Of a stretch of DNA of 9,735 nt, positions 1-6,659 are shown one piece after another (position 1 is the stretch's first letter; the number at the start of each line of letters is the position of its first letter). This DNA is from Methanobacteriota archaeon (GTDB lineage Archaea > Thermoplasmatota > DTKX01 > GCA-020343715): the NCBI GenBank assembly GCA_030594725.1, contig JAUVEQ010000071.1, positions 1 to 9,735 on the forward strand, read 5' to 3'. A program made the position numbers and the translations under genes. The notes below the pieces were generated by a model, which made no database searches, was not told the origin of the DNA, and saw nothing but the letters and a program-made list of their open reading frames with translations.

Positions 1-1377
1 GTCGTCCTCCTGACGTTCCATAATATGGAAATCGTAGCGTCCCTCGCCCTCGTGGACACCGTCGAAGGCTATTACGATGATGGTGTGGGTCGCGGGCTGG
101 AAGGCGTCCGCATCGACATCGAAGGTGAACAGGTTGGTTCCCTCGGCAACCGTCCAACTCTCCCCATCGTCGATTGAATACTTTACCCAAACAAACCTGC
201 CCATCTCGTCGGTGACCTCACCCTTGACGGTCATCACACCCTTCCACTCGGCTGACCTGGGAGGGTCGGTGAAGTTTATCACGGGTGGCAGGTTCAAGAT
301 GAGGGCCGTGCGATACGAAGCGATGGTGCCGTCATCGAAGGCGGCCAGGAACTGGCCTTCCACCTGCGGGTCGGGATCCATCGACAGCACCCTGGCGGAT
401 TCTGATATGACGTTCGACCATTCCTTATCGTCCCAAGTGGTGTTGTGGATCCAACCGGTTATCCTCGACCCCCCGCTGCCTTGGGGGACGGCAACGGCAT
501 AGTACCGTGGGCTCGGGAACAGGCTAGCAATGCCCAGGACAGGTCCGTCACCGGTATCCACCTCCTCGATCAGGTCAAGGGGAACCTCGCCCCACGACCG
601 CACCTTGCCGTCCTCATACCCGACGATCCAGATGCGGTCCGACGCGAACATCCCGATGCAGCTGGCAGTGGGCGAGGCTCCTGCGCCCTCCCAGCGAGTG
701 ACCAACGTCCAACCCATGGTCTCGAAGTTGGCGATGAAGCCCTTCTCGTCAAACACAAGGAGATAGATGCCATCGTAATCGATGCCCACTACCGTCGCGT
801 TCTCCGACCAATTCAGATCATTGAGCGGGTGGGAGGTCGCGATCTCGAAGATATGGAATCGGCTTCCCCCCTCTGCGTCCCTCCCTCCTATTGCAAGGAT
901 CACGTCGTGGATGAGCCGGGCCGAGGTGATATCGACCATCTGGTCGATCGCGGAGAGGTTCAGGCCCGTCATGGGTTCGAACTCAGGCACGCTCAGCATG
1001 AGGAGGGCGTCCTTCACCCCCGTGCCGTTGGTGCCCCAAACGGTGATCATCTCGTCGGATGTAGACCAGTATGCTCCCTCGATGGAGAGGTTCGGCTCGG
1101 TAGGCTCCCACTTGCCCAGGAGGGTCATGTCGCGGTCCATGATGCGGACCTCGTTGGGTCCTCCGTAACCGACGAGCATGATCATCGAGCCGTCGTAGGA
1201 GTACTCCATGGAGTAAGGTTCGCCGGCCCAGTCATCATCGGCCCACCTATTGGTCTCCTCGATGGTGCCCTCGTGCCAGATCTCGGCAGTGATGGGATGG
1301 CACAGGAGCACCAGCGTGATGAGGACCATGGGAAGGGCGATCCACCAAACGAGGCCACCGGTCAAGGTGGGCCTCAT
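1..1377 (-). CDS. Exported seven-bladed beta-propeller protein with Ig-like domain (partial, C-terminus off window)
   Basis: Reading the complement down from the ATG at 1377 gives 459 codons without a stop to the window edge, so the C-terminus is missing. Residues 9-31 form a hydrophobic signal peptide or anchor with a plausible cut after Ala31. Residues about 60-363 hold seven spaced repeats of the type (S/D)-x-D-G-x-hydrophobic-strand (around 60, 105, 152, 200, 244, 287 and 334), as in a seven-bladed WD40/YVTN-like propeller. Residues about 364-450 look like an Ig-like domain of archaeal surface proteins, with the strands WVKYSIDDGESW and THTIIVIAFDG. Several N-x-S/T sequons (NLS, NGT, NWS, NAT, NTT, NFT) fit glycosylation outside the cell. 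A GGAG site on the complement (1387-1390) lies 9 bases before the ATG and fixes the start. Substrate and partner are unknown; propellers usually mediate binding, and no enzyme motif is visible. The gene is divergent from queC. The reading frame is certain; the fold is inferred from repeat pattern. Confidence 0.85.
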   Translation of the reverse strand, partial: MRPTLTGGLVWWIALPMVLITLVLLCHPITAEIWHEGTIEETNRWADDDWAGEPYSMEYSYDGSMIMLVGYGGPNEVRIMDRDMTLLGKWEPTEPNLSIEGAYWSTSDEMITVWGTNGTGVKDALLMLSVPEFEPMTGLNLSAIDQMVDITSARLIHDVILAIGGRDAEGGSRFHIFEIATSHPLNDLNWSENATVVGIDYDGIYLLVFDEKGFIANFETMGWTLVTRWEGAGASPTASCIGMFASDRIWIVGYEDGKVRSWGEVPLDLIEEVDTGDGPVLGIASLFPSPRYYAVAVPQGSGGSRITGWIHNTTWDDKEWSNVISESARVLSMDPDPQVEGQFLAAFDDGTIASYRTALILNLPPVINFTDPPRSAEWKGVMTVKGEVTDEMGRFVWVKYSIDDGESWTVAEGTNLFTFDVDADAFQPATHTIIVIAFDGVHEGEGRYDFHIMERQEDD

Positions 1378-1436
1378 GCCACCACTCTCCACAAATTTTC
1401 AACCACCAGTGCGATGCCGATAACCCACATCTAGGG

Positions 1437-1444
1437 TTTATAAA
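1437..1444 (-). promoter_or_regulatory. TATA box for the propeller gene
   Basis: TTTATAAA is a perfect palindrome and a good archaeal TATA box. Read on the minus strand it predicts transcription starting near 1412, giving a leader of about 35 bases that carries the GGAG ribosome binding site at 1387-1390. Being symmetrical it could in principle also direct plus-strand transcription, but queC has its own box at 1481-1490. Confidence 0.55.
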
Positions 1445-1480
1445 TTGTTCCCTTCAGGGACCCTAGGGGCCACCGCGAAA

Positions 1481-1490
1481 GGTATATTAT
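1481..1490 (+). promoter_or_regulatory. TATA box of the queC operon; mRNA probably leaderless
   Basis: GGTATATTAT is centred about 29 bases before the queC ATG at 1515 and is preceded by a purine-rich GCGAAA that could serve as the BRE. That distance puts the transcription start at or within a few bases of the ATG. No Shine-Dalgarno sequence with usable spacing is present; the AAGG directly touches the ATG. The first gene of the operon is therefore probably translated from a leaderless end, while the downstream genes have GGAGG-like sites. Confidence 0.6.
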
Positions 1491-1514
1491 CGTGCCCCTC
1501 CCATTTGAGAAAGG

Positions 1515-2216
1515 ATGTCCGAGGGGGGACCCAAGATCGCAGTAGTGCTGCTCTCCGGAGGGCTGGACTCATCCGTCACGATGGCCATGGCCATCGACGA
1601 GGGATATTCAGTCCACGCCCTCACCATCGATTACGGCCAGCGACACCAGCGGGAGCTGGAAGCGGCCCGGTCGATGGCCAGGCACCACGGCGTGGAGCAC
1701 AAGGTGGCCACGGTCGACCTGTCCGCCTTCGGAGGCTCCGCACTCACCGACGCATCCATCGGCATCCCGTCCGATACCCCCGAGGACGACATCGGCGGCG
1801 CAATACCCCCGACGTACGTCCCAGGTCGCAACACGGTGTTCCTGAGCATGGCCCTGGCTTGGGCCGAGGCCATGGATGCCGATGCGGTCTTCATCGGCGC
1901 CAACTCGGTGGACTACTCCGGCTATCCCGACTGCAGACCCGAGTACATGGACGCGATGCGGCGGGTGGTCGACCTTGGCACCAAGCGGGGAGTCGAGGGC
2001 CGTCCGATAGCCATCCGTGCCCCGATCCTCGCATGCACCAAGGCGGACATCGTGCGCAAGGGGGTCGAGCTGGGAGTACCCTTCGACCTCACGTGGTCGT
2101 GCTACCAGGGGCGATCCCTGGCCTGCGGTAGATGCGATAGCTGCCTGCTTCGCCTTCGGGGCTTCGCCGAGGCGGGCGCGGTCGACCCGGTCGGATACGA
2201 GGAGGTCGAGGTCTGA
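1515..2216 (+). CDS. queC: 7-cyano-7-deazaguanine (preQ0) synthase QueC
   Basis: This 233-residue protein converts 7-carboxy-7-deazaguanine to preQ0 using ATP and ammonia. In archaea preQ0 feeds archaeosine formation in tRNA. The N-terminal PP-loop SGGLDSS at residues 14-20 binds ATP. It is followed by the family signature ALTIDYGQRH (35-44) and by the conserved stretch VPGRNTVFLSMALAWAEA (102-119). Near the C-terminus C196, C204, C207 and C210, in the pattern WSC-x7-CGRCDSC, are the usual zinc ligands. Length and motif order match full-length QueC. It is the first gene of a tight operon: its TGA overlaps the ATG of queE by one base (TGATG). The ATG at 1515 agrees with the TATA-box position and leaves the normal short lead before the PP-loop. 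Identification is secure. Confidence 0.97.
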   Translation: MSEGGPKIAVVLLSGGLDSSVTMAMAIDEGYSVHALTIDYGQRHQRELEAARSMARHHGVEHKVATVDLSAFGGSALTDASIGIPSDTPEDDIGGAIPPTYVPGRNTVFLSMALAWAEAMDADAVFIGANSVDYSGYPDCRPEYMDAMRRVVDLGTKRGVEGRPIAIRAPILACTKADIVRKGVELGVPFDLTWSCYQGRSLACGRCDSCLLRLRGFAEAGAVDPVGYEEVEV

Positions 2217-2848
2217 TGGAGATATCCGAGATCTTCCTGTCGATACAGGGCGAGGGTGTGGACATCGGTCTTCCCACCGTTTTCGTCCGCACGTCAAGGT
2301 GCAACCTCCAGTGCGGCTGGTGCGACACCAAGTACTCCTGGGAGCCCGGGGAGGAGAGGACCATAGAATCCATAATGGAGGAGGTCCTGTCCTACGGGAT
2401 GGACCGGGTGTGCATCTCCGGGGGCGAACCGATGCTCCAGGCGGAGGAGGTGACGAAGCTCGTCTCCATGCTGGAGGCCAAGGGGGTCGAGGTGACGATC
2501 GAGACCAATGGCTCGATCGACCTGGACGACATCACCCGGGGGGATCTCACCAGGTTCTGCATGGACCTCAAGTGCCCATCCTCCGGAATGCAGGACAGGA
2601 ACCTCTTCACCAACCTCACCAAGCTCAGGTCCAACGATGTCCTCAAGTTCGTCATCGCCCACCAGGAGGACTACATCTTCGCCCGGAAGATGCTGGAACG
2701 GAACACGCCCGATTGCATGGTGGTCTTCCAGCCCGTGGGAGGCCTTGACCTGCGTGACCTGGCGGAGCGGGTGCTGGAGGACCGACTCGACGTGAGGGTG
2801 CTGTTGCAGCTCCACAGGTACATCTGGGGCGACCAGAGGGGTGTCTGA
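2216..2848 (+). CDS. queE: 7-carboxy-7-deazaguanine synthase QueE (radical SAM)
   Basis: This 210-residue radical SAM enzyme rearranges 6-carboxy-tetrahydropterin into 7-carboxy-7-deazaguanine, the substrate of QueC. The N-terminus has the QueE signature FLSIQGEG (7-14). The 4Fe-4S cluster is held by C29, C33 and C36 (C-x3-C-x2-C, in CNLQCGWCDT), and the SAM-binding GGEP lies at 69-72. TIETNGS (94-100) is also typical. The C-terminal LLQLHRYIWGDQRGV resembles the family's usual Q-x-H-(K/R)-x-x-W-G ending. Translation is coupled to queC: the ATG overlaps the queC stop, and GGAGG at 2201-2205 stands 10 bases ahead. Length is normal for archaeal QueE. Identification is secure; it could be mistaken for a generic radical SAM activase only if the QGEG and C-terminal signatures were ignored. 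Confidence 0.96.
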   Translation: MEISEIFLSIQGEGVDIGLPTVFVRTSRCNLQCGWCDTKYSWEPGEERTIESIMEEVLSYGMDRVCISGGEPMLQAEEVTKLVSMLEAKGVEVTIETNGSIDLDDITRGDLTRFCMDLKCPSSGMQDRNLFTNLTKLRSNDVLKFVIAHQEDYIFARKMLERNTPDCMVVFQPVGGLDLRDLAERVLEDRLDVRVLLQLHRYIWGDQRGV

Positions 2849-2853
2849 TAGCC

Positions 2854-3615
2854 ATGCCGAACATAATGCCCGAGCCCGTGAGGGTGGTGCTCGCGACCAT
2901 CTACGACGTGGTCATCGACCTTGGCGAGGGGACCAAGGATCCCCCAGGGTTCCATCATCGGTTCTTCGGGGAGATGACCCGTGTGGAGCTGGCGATGCTC
3001 AAGAAGAAGGCTGACGTGGCACTACCCGTCTACCATCACCCCCTGCCGGCCATGAAGACCTACCGTAGCTTGATGTGCGGGGCCAGCATATACGACGGTC
3101 TGGGTGATGCCAAGCTTCGCCTCAGGGACTACGACACCTTCGAGATCCGGTACTGGCACTGCCCCTATGCAGGTATATGCATGGAACGGACGCCCAAGAT
3201 CTGCCTCCGGACCCACGCACTGTCGGAGGCAGCTGACCTGATGAGCCCCACCACCTTCAACGAGATCGAGGACCTGCGCTTTGTGGAGGAGGGAAACTGC
3301 ATCGTGTTCGTGCGGGTGCACTTCACAGGGGACATCAGGGAGATCGATACCGAGGACAGGGTCATCAACGAACGGACGTGCCTCCATCTCACCAGGGAGG
3401 AGGCGGAGACCTTCATGCTCCGCGCCCTGATGGTGGGCGCCGAGTACGCCTGCAACCACCTGCCCGAGGTGAACGTGCGTCATACCCTTCGCCAAATGGC
3501 CGAGGGGATCGAGGCGGCAGGGCTGGACGACAAGTACTATCGCGAGTACCCGTTCTTGAAGAGGGGTCTCAAGTACTGGAGCAAGGGCAAGAATGCCTTC
3601 ACCCGGCATGACTAG
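2854..3615 (+). CDS. Unrecognised cysteine-rich soluble protein, third gene of the que operon
   Basis: I do not recognise this 253-residue protein. It starts five bases after queE, with GAGGGG at 2836-2841 acting as a ribosome binding site 12 bases before the ATG, so co-transcription and probably coupled translation are likely. It has no signal peptide or membrane segment. Seven cysteines are present (75, 103, 109, 117, 149, 176, 200). Three cluster as C103-x5-C109-x7-C117 in HCPYAGIC...KIC, and histidine pairs sit at 34-35 and 61-62; a metal or Fe-S site is possible. GNCIVFVRVHF (147-157) faintly resembles the G-x-x-C-x-F strand of V4R-type or ATC-hydrolase-like domains, but this is a guess. 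It is not QueD: the C-x3-HGH zinc and catalytic motif is missing and the protein is about twice QueD length. An alternative start at 2866 would shorten it by four residues. That the gene is real is well supported; its function is open. Confidence 0.85.
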   Translation: MPNIMPEPVRVVLATIYDVVIDLGEGTKDPPGFHHRFFGEMTRVELAMLKKKADVALPVYHHPLPAMKTYRSLMCGASIYDGLGDAKLRLRDYDTFEIRYWHCPYAGICMERTPKICLRTHALSEAADLMSPTTFNEIEDLRFVEEGNCIVFVRVHFTGDIREIDTEDRVINERTCLHLTREEAETFMLRALMVGAEYACNHLPEVNVRHTLRQMAEGIEAAGLDDKYYREYPFLKRGLKYWSKGKNAFTRHD

Positions 3616-3707
3616 AACCAGATGCTGTTGCCTATGTGGGACGCCTCCAGCATCCCCGATAGGATGAGGAAGAAAACGAGTGTGGCGATCCGGGCAAGGG
3701 GCCTCAT
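3612..3707 (-). CDS. Putative 31-residue hydrophobic mini-protein
   Basis: The complement of 3707-3612 encodes 31 residues beginning MRPLARIATLVFFLIL and ending GNSIWF, then TAG. Residues about 6-21 form one short hydrophobic helix preceded by two arginines, the layout of a single-pass small membrane protein or bare signal peptide. Support for expression: a TATA-like TTTATATAT on the same strand at 3750-3760, about 50 bases upstream, and a GGAG (complement of 3720-3723) 12 bases before the ATG. Its stop and the stop of the plus-strand gene ending at 3615 use the same CTAG palindrome (3612-3615), so the two genes converge with a four-base overlap. No family is recognised. It could also be chance reading in a short gap, since 31 codons is too short for codon statistics. 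Confidence 0.4.
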   Translation of the reverse strand: MRPLARIATLVFFLILSGMLEASHIGNSIWF

Positions 3708-3749
3708 GTCGATGTCACGCTCCGGGGCGGGACGTTGGATTATAGGCCT

Positions 3750-3760
3750 GGATATATAAA
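3750..3760 (-). promoter_or_regulatory. TATA box, probably for the minus-strand mini-ORF
   Basis: GGATATATAAA on the plus strand reads TTTATATATCC on the complement, a strong TATA box for transcription starting near 3730 toward the mini-ORF at 3707. Plus-strand use is also possible, giving a transcript that would start near 3780 and cross the inverted repeat before the regulator gene. The orientation cannot be settled from sequence alone. Confidence 0.4.
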
Positions 3761-3807
3761 CGCGGGGAGTTCGTTCACTTTAAAGAGTCCAGATAGCCAG
3801 TGCCTCA

Positions 3808-3833
3808 GATTGTTCACCAAAAGGACAACAATC
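3808..3833. promoter_or_regulatory. Perfect 7-bp inverted repeat, candidate operator of the membrane regulator
   Basis: GATTGTT (3808-3814) and AACAATC (3827-3833) are exact reverse complements separated by 12 bases. The dyad ends about 10 bases before the TATA box of the winged-helix gene, the place where a dimeric regulator could block or recruit TBP/TFB. Dyads of this scale suit dimeric ArsR-type proteins, so autoregulation by the adjacent gene product is the simplest reading. That link is inference. Confidence 0.4.
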
Positions 3834-3841
3834 GTGGTAAA

Positions 3842-3850
3842 CCTTATATG
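3842..3850 (+). promoter_or_regulatory. TATA box of the membrane winged-helix gene; leaderless GTG start
   Basis: CCTTATATG is centred 28 bases before the GTG at 3874, so the transcript should begin at or next to the start codon. No Shine-Dalgarno sequence precedes the GTG, which supports leaderless translation. The only nearby ATG (3848) lies inside the TATA box and in another frame. Confidence 0.55.
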
Positions 3851-3873
3851 GCAAGTGGTCCCATAGTCGCAAC

Positions 3874-4401
3874 GTGTACCAGCGTAAGATTACCTTGGAC
3901 CAGGAATCCTTCAAGGCATTGGCATCCGATACGCGGATAGAGATTCTCAAGCGTCTGGACAAGTCCCAGATGACTGTAACTGACCTTGCCAACGATCTGC
4001 AGGTCAACAAATCCGCGGTGTACAAACATCTTTCAAGACTGCTCGACGCTGGTCTGGTGAAGAAACTTGAGGACAACCGCAAGTGGGTGTACTACAAGCT
4101 CTCGATGAAGGGCATGCACCTGCTGCACCCCGAGCGGGTACAGATCGCCCTCATGCTCTCCGCCTCCGTTCTGGCGATAACCCTGGCATTGAGCCAGATC
4201 TACATGTTCATCGTCGGGAACCCGGTCACCACGGAGGCCCCCGGAGGCGAAGGTTCCTTTGACACCGTGACCTTCGTGACCGAACTCGTCCACGACCCGT
4301 TATTGCTCGCGATAGGTTGCCTGTTGATAGCGGTCGGCTCGGTCCTGGCCTACATGGCCTACAGGGTCTATCAGACCTCCGAGATGCCCGACTACGTCTG
4401 A
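3874..4401 (+). CDS. ArsR-like winged-helix transcription regulator with two C-terminal membrane helices
   Basis: The 175-residue product joins a DNA-binding head to a membrane anchor. Residues about 12-78 form a winged helix: LASDTRIEILKRL (16-28) is the typical ArsR/HTH_20 opening helix, TVTDLANDL plus NKSAVYKHLSRL (34-56) gives the helix-turn-helix, and VKKLEDNRKWVYYKLS (62-77) is the wing. Two hydrophobic stretches follow, about 91-114 and 141-163, joined by a Gly/Glu-rich loop (115-140). Both ends would then lie on the same side, with the DNA-binding head in the cytoplasm and the loop outside. The start is GTG at 3874; no in-frame start lies upstream within reach and the TATA box fits. 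The signal sensed is unknown. The gene stands alone, convergent with the por operon. The domain calls are strong; repressor or activator role is not determined by the sequence. Confidence 0.9.
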   Translation: MYQRKITLDQESFKALASDTRIEILKRLDKSQMTVTDLANDLQVNKSAVYKHLSRLLDAGLVKKLEDNRKWVYYKLSMKGMHLLHPERVQIALMLSASVLAITLALSQIYMFIVGNPVTTEAPGGEGSFDTVTFVTELVHDPLLLAIGCLLIAVGSVLAYMAYRVYQTSEMPDYV

Positions 4402-4527
4402 ACCCACGGGGTCAGGTGAGGGAAGCACGGACTACCAAAGAGCGGAGCCTCCATACAGGGTCCCGGTCCCCACGTCTGTCTGCGGAGCATACGCTCGGTC
4501 ATTGATCGACCATTGCCCCGGGTCCAT

Positions 4528-4541
4528 CGGGAAGCGTCCCG
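4528..4541 (-). terminator. Weak hairpin just after porB
   Basis: CGGGA and TCCCG pair around an AGCG tetraloop five bases beyond the porB stop (complement of 4546-4548). The position suits an operon end, but there is no T-run after it on the minus strand, and archaeal termination depends mainly on T-tracts, so this may only protect the 3' end or be chance. The rest of the 144-base gap between the two convergent genes (4402-4545) shows no gene, tRNA or clear signal. Confidence 0.2.
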
Positions 4542-4545
4542 TGGT

Positions 4546-5466
4546 CTACCTCTTGAGGCCTAACCTCTCGACGTTCTTGTCGGCGATGGCCTGGATGGCG
4601 GAGATGATCTCGTCCCCGCCCTCCTTCTTGAACATGTGGGCGAAGCGACGCTGGGTCTTGAGGTACTCCGTCACCGGCTTGATCTCCTTGAGCCTCTTGA
4701 CGTTGGTGACAACTCCGTCCTCTATGTCGTAGATGGGGAACAGGGCGGTCTCAACGGCCAGCTTCCCGACCTTGATGGACTCGGCGGTGTCGCAGTACCA
4801 GCCAGTGGGGCACGGCACGTGGATGTGGAGGTACTTTGGACCCTCGATCTCGAGGACCTTCTTCACCTTCCTGAGCAGCTCCCGCGGGTACGACACCGAC
4901 GCGGTGCCGGAGTAGGGTATGCCGTGGGCCGCCATGATCTCCGGCATCGGTTTCTTGGGCCTGGTGTTGCCCCAGCTGATCTTGCCAGACGGAGAGGTGG
5001 TGGTCGAGGCGTACGTGGGGGTCGCCCCCGAGCGCTGGATGCCCGTGTTCATGTAGGCCTCGTTGTCGTAGCAGATGTAGAGGATGTCATGACCCCTCTC
5101 CAACATTCCCGAGATGAGGCCGATGCCGATGTCGAAGGTGGAGCCGTCGCCGCCCTGGGCGATGATGTTGATGCCCTCCCTCTTCCCGGTGGCTATGAGG
5201 GCGGCCTCGATGCCGCTGGCGACGGCGGCCGCGTTCTCGAACAGGGAGTGCACCCATGGCACGCCCCAGGACGAGGTGGGGAAGGGGGTGGTGGTCACCT
5301 CCAGGCAGCCGGTGTTGTTGGTGATAATGGTGTTCGGGCCAGCAGCCTCCAGGACCAGGCGGGCCGCCAGCAGCTCTCCGCAACCGGCGCAACCCCTGTG
5401 CCCGGGGGCAAAGAGGCGCTTTCCCGGCTCGATGAAACCCTCCTTGAGGGATCCTGGCTGGGTCAT
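4546..5466 (-). CDS. porB: Pyruvate:ferredoxin oxidoreductase, beta subunit (TPP and Fe-S)
   Basis: The 306-residue beta subunit binds thiamine pyrophosphate and one 4Fe-4S cluster of the complex that converts pyruvate and CoA to acetyl-CoA, CO2 and reduced ferredoxin. HRGCAGCGE supplies C26 and C29. C54 in NTGCLEVTT and C219 in HVPCPTGW complete the four cluster ligands known for PorB. GGDGSTFDIG (105-114) through YDNEAYMNTG (133-142) is the TPP/magnesium-binding region. PFPTSSWGVPWVHSLFENAA (61-80) is the stretch that separates pyruvate enzymes from 2-oxoisovalerate or 2-oxoglutarate relatives, so pyruvate is the likely substrate. It is the last gene of the operon: its ATG follows the porA stop with no gap, and GGAGG (complement of 5475-5479) lies 8 bases ahead. 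Length is normal for the family. Confidence 0.96.
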   Translation of the reverse strand: MTQPGSLKEGFIEPGKRLFAPGHRGCAGCGELLAARLVLEAAGPNTIITNNTGCLEVTTTPFPTSSWGVPWVHSLFENAAAVASGIEAALIATGKREGINIIAQGGDGSTFDIGIGLISGMLERGHDILYICYDNEAYMNTGIQRSGATPTYASTTTSPSGKISWGNTRPKKPMPEIMAAHGIPYSGTASVSYPRELLRKVKKVLEIEGPKYLHIHVPCPTGWYCDTAESIKVGKLAVETALFPIYDIEDGVVTNVKRLKEIKPVTEYLKTQRRFAHMFKKEGGDEIISAIQAIADKNVERLGLKR

Positions 5467-6654
5467 CTATACCACCTCCGGGATGATGTCATGGTTCACG
5501 CCCACCCATATAGAGCCATCGACCGGCTCGCGTAAGGACTTGGCCTTCTCGTAGGCCCACTTGATGTCCGCGACGCGAATGTCGCGGCCACCGAGACCGG
5601 CGACGAAGCTGTGTATCAGGGGCCCATCATGACGATGGAAGGCGGTCTTCAGGTCCGAGGAGATGGTGCCCTCGTGGCCCAGCGAGATGTCCTTCTCGAT
5701 GACCGCCACGACGGACGCGTGGTCCAGGGCCTTCCGGAGCTCTGCCGTGGGCCATGGTCGCGCGGTCCTGAGCTTGAGCAGACCCACCTTCTCGCCGTCG
5801 TCCCGGAGCCGGTCCACGGCGTCCTTGATGGTGCCCGCCAGGGAGCCCATGGTCATCAGGATGATGTCGGCATCCTCGGTGCGGTACTCCTCGAAGTACG
5901 GGTGGTACTCGCGGCCGAAGACCTCGCCGAACTCCTTGAAGGCGTCCTCGAGGACACCCTTTGAGTTCATCATCGCCCTGCTGAGCATGTACCGGATCTC
6001 GTGATAGGTGTCCGGCATCGCGAAGGCGCCGAAGGTCAGCGGCCTTGCGGTGTCCAGCTTGACCACGGGATCGTATGGCGGCAGGAACTCGTCCACCTCC
6101 TCCTGCTCCATGCGCTTGATGGGCTCGTAGGTGTGGGTCAGGATGAAACCGTCCATCATCGTCATCACAGGCAGCCGGATCCTGGGGTTCTCCCCGACCT
6201 TGTGGGCTATGGGCTGGAAGTCGTGGATCTCCTGGGAGTCCTCACAGTAGATCTGGATCCATCCCGCGTCGCGGACGGCGACGCTGTCCTGCTGATCGTT
6301 CCAGATGCTGATGGGTGCGGACGGTGCCCGGTTGGCACAGGTCATGTTGACGGGCAGCCGGGAACCGGCGATGTTGTACAGCACTTCGTACATCAGGAAC
6401 AGGCCCTGGGCGGTGGTGGCGGTGTAGGTCCTCACGCCAGCGGTCGATGCGCCCATGACCACCGAGGCGGCTGCGAACTCGGATTCCACGACCACGTACT
6501 CGCAGTCGATCTCTCCATCGGCGACCATCTGGGACAGGTCCTCGACGATGTGGGTCTGGGGGGTGATGGGGTAGGCGGAGATGACCTTGGGCCGGCAGAG
6601 CTTGACGGCCTCGGCCACCGCGTACGAACCCTCGACAACGGTGTTCTCTATCAT
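5467..6654 (-). CDS. porA: Pyruvate:ferredoxin oxidoreductase, alpha subunit
   Basis: The alpha subunit (395 residues from the ATG at 6654) forms the active site with PorB. YPITPQT (28-34) is the family signature and its Thr31 likely contacts pyruvate. SEFAAASVVMGAS contains the probable TPP-activating glutamate at Glu59, and ANRAPSAP contains Arg109, which lines up with the pyruvate-binding arginine of known enzymes. These residue roles are inferred from characterised pyruvate:ferredoxin oxidoreductases. The C-terminal half (about 250-370), including ILMTMGSLAGTIKDAV and VGLLKLRTARPWP, is the transketolase C-terminal-like domain. A GTG at 6663 in the same frame would add three residues and overlap the porD stop as GTGA, but the GGAGGAG at 6672-6666 is only two bases from it and 11 from the ATG, so the ATG is preferred. 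There is a five-base gap to porD and none to porB. Confidence 0.95.
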   Translation of the reverse strand: MIENTVVEGSYAVAEAVKLCRPKVISAYPITPQTHIVEDLSQMVADGEIDCEYVVVESEFAAASVVMGASTAGVRTYTATTAQGLFLMYEVLYNIAGSRLPVNMTCANRAPSAPISIWNDQQDSVAVRDAGWIQIYCEDSQEIHDFQPIAHKVGENPRIRLPVMTMMDGFILTHTYEPIKRMEQEEVDEFLPPYDPVVKLDTARPLTFGAFAMPDTYHEIRYMLSRAMMNSKGVLEDAFKEFGEVFGREYHPYFEEYRTEDADIILMTMGSLAGTIKDAVDRLRDDGEKVGLLKLRTARPWPTAELRKALDHASVVAVIEKDISLGHEGTISSDLKTAFHRHDGPLIHSFVAGLGGRDIRVADIKWAYEKAKSLREPVDGSIWVGVNHDIIPEVV

Positions 6655-6659
6655 GGTGA

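Noticed and set aside
445..1434. Long plus-strand open frame of 329 codons
   Set aside because: It lies antisense to the minus-strand propeller gene, whose frame runs through the whole stretch with a signal peptide, regular strand repeats and an Ig-like domain. The plus-strand translation is low in complexity, with no recognisable domain.
2854..3615. QueD (6-carboxy-tetrahydropterin synthase) as the identity of the third que-operon gene
   Set aside because: The position suggests it, but the C-x3-HGH motif and the expected length of about 120-150 residues are both missing.
3622..3759. Plus-strand mini-ORF of about 45 codons after the que operon
   Set aside because: It has no ribosome binding site of its own, no hydrophobic or conserved pattern, and overlaps the better supported minus-strand mini-ORF and its TATA box.
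4402..4545. tRNA or small RNA between the regulator and porB
   Set aside because: No cloverleaf, T-loop consensus or C/D-box pair could be found; only a 5-bp hairpin is visible.
4636..5535. Plus-strand open frame of 299 codons
   Set aside because: It is antisense to porB, which has every family motif. High GC at third positions makes long antisense frames common here; the translation is a run of Gly, Asp, Val and Arg without domain character.
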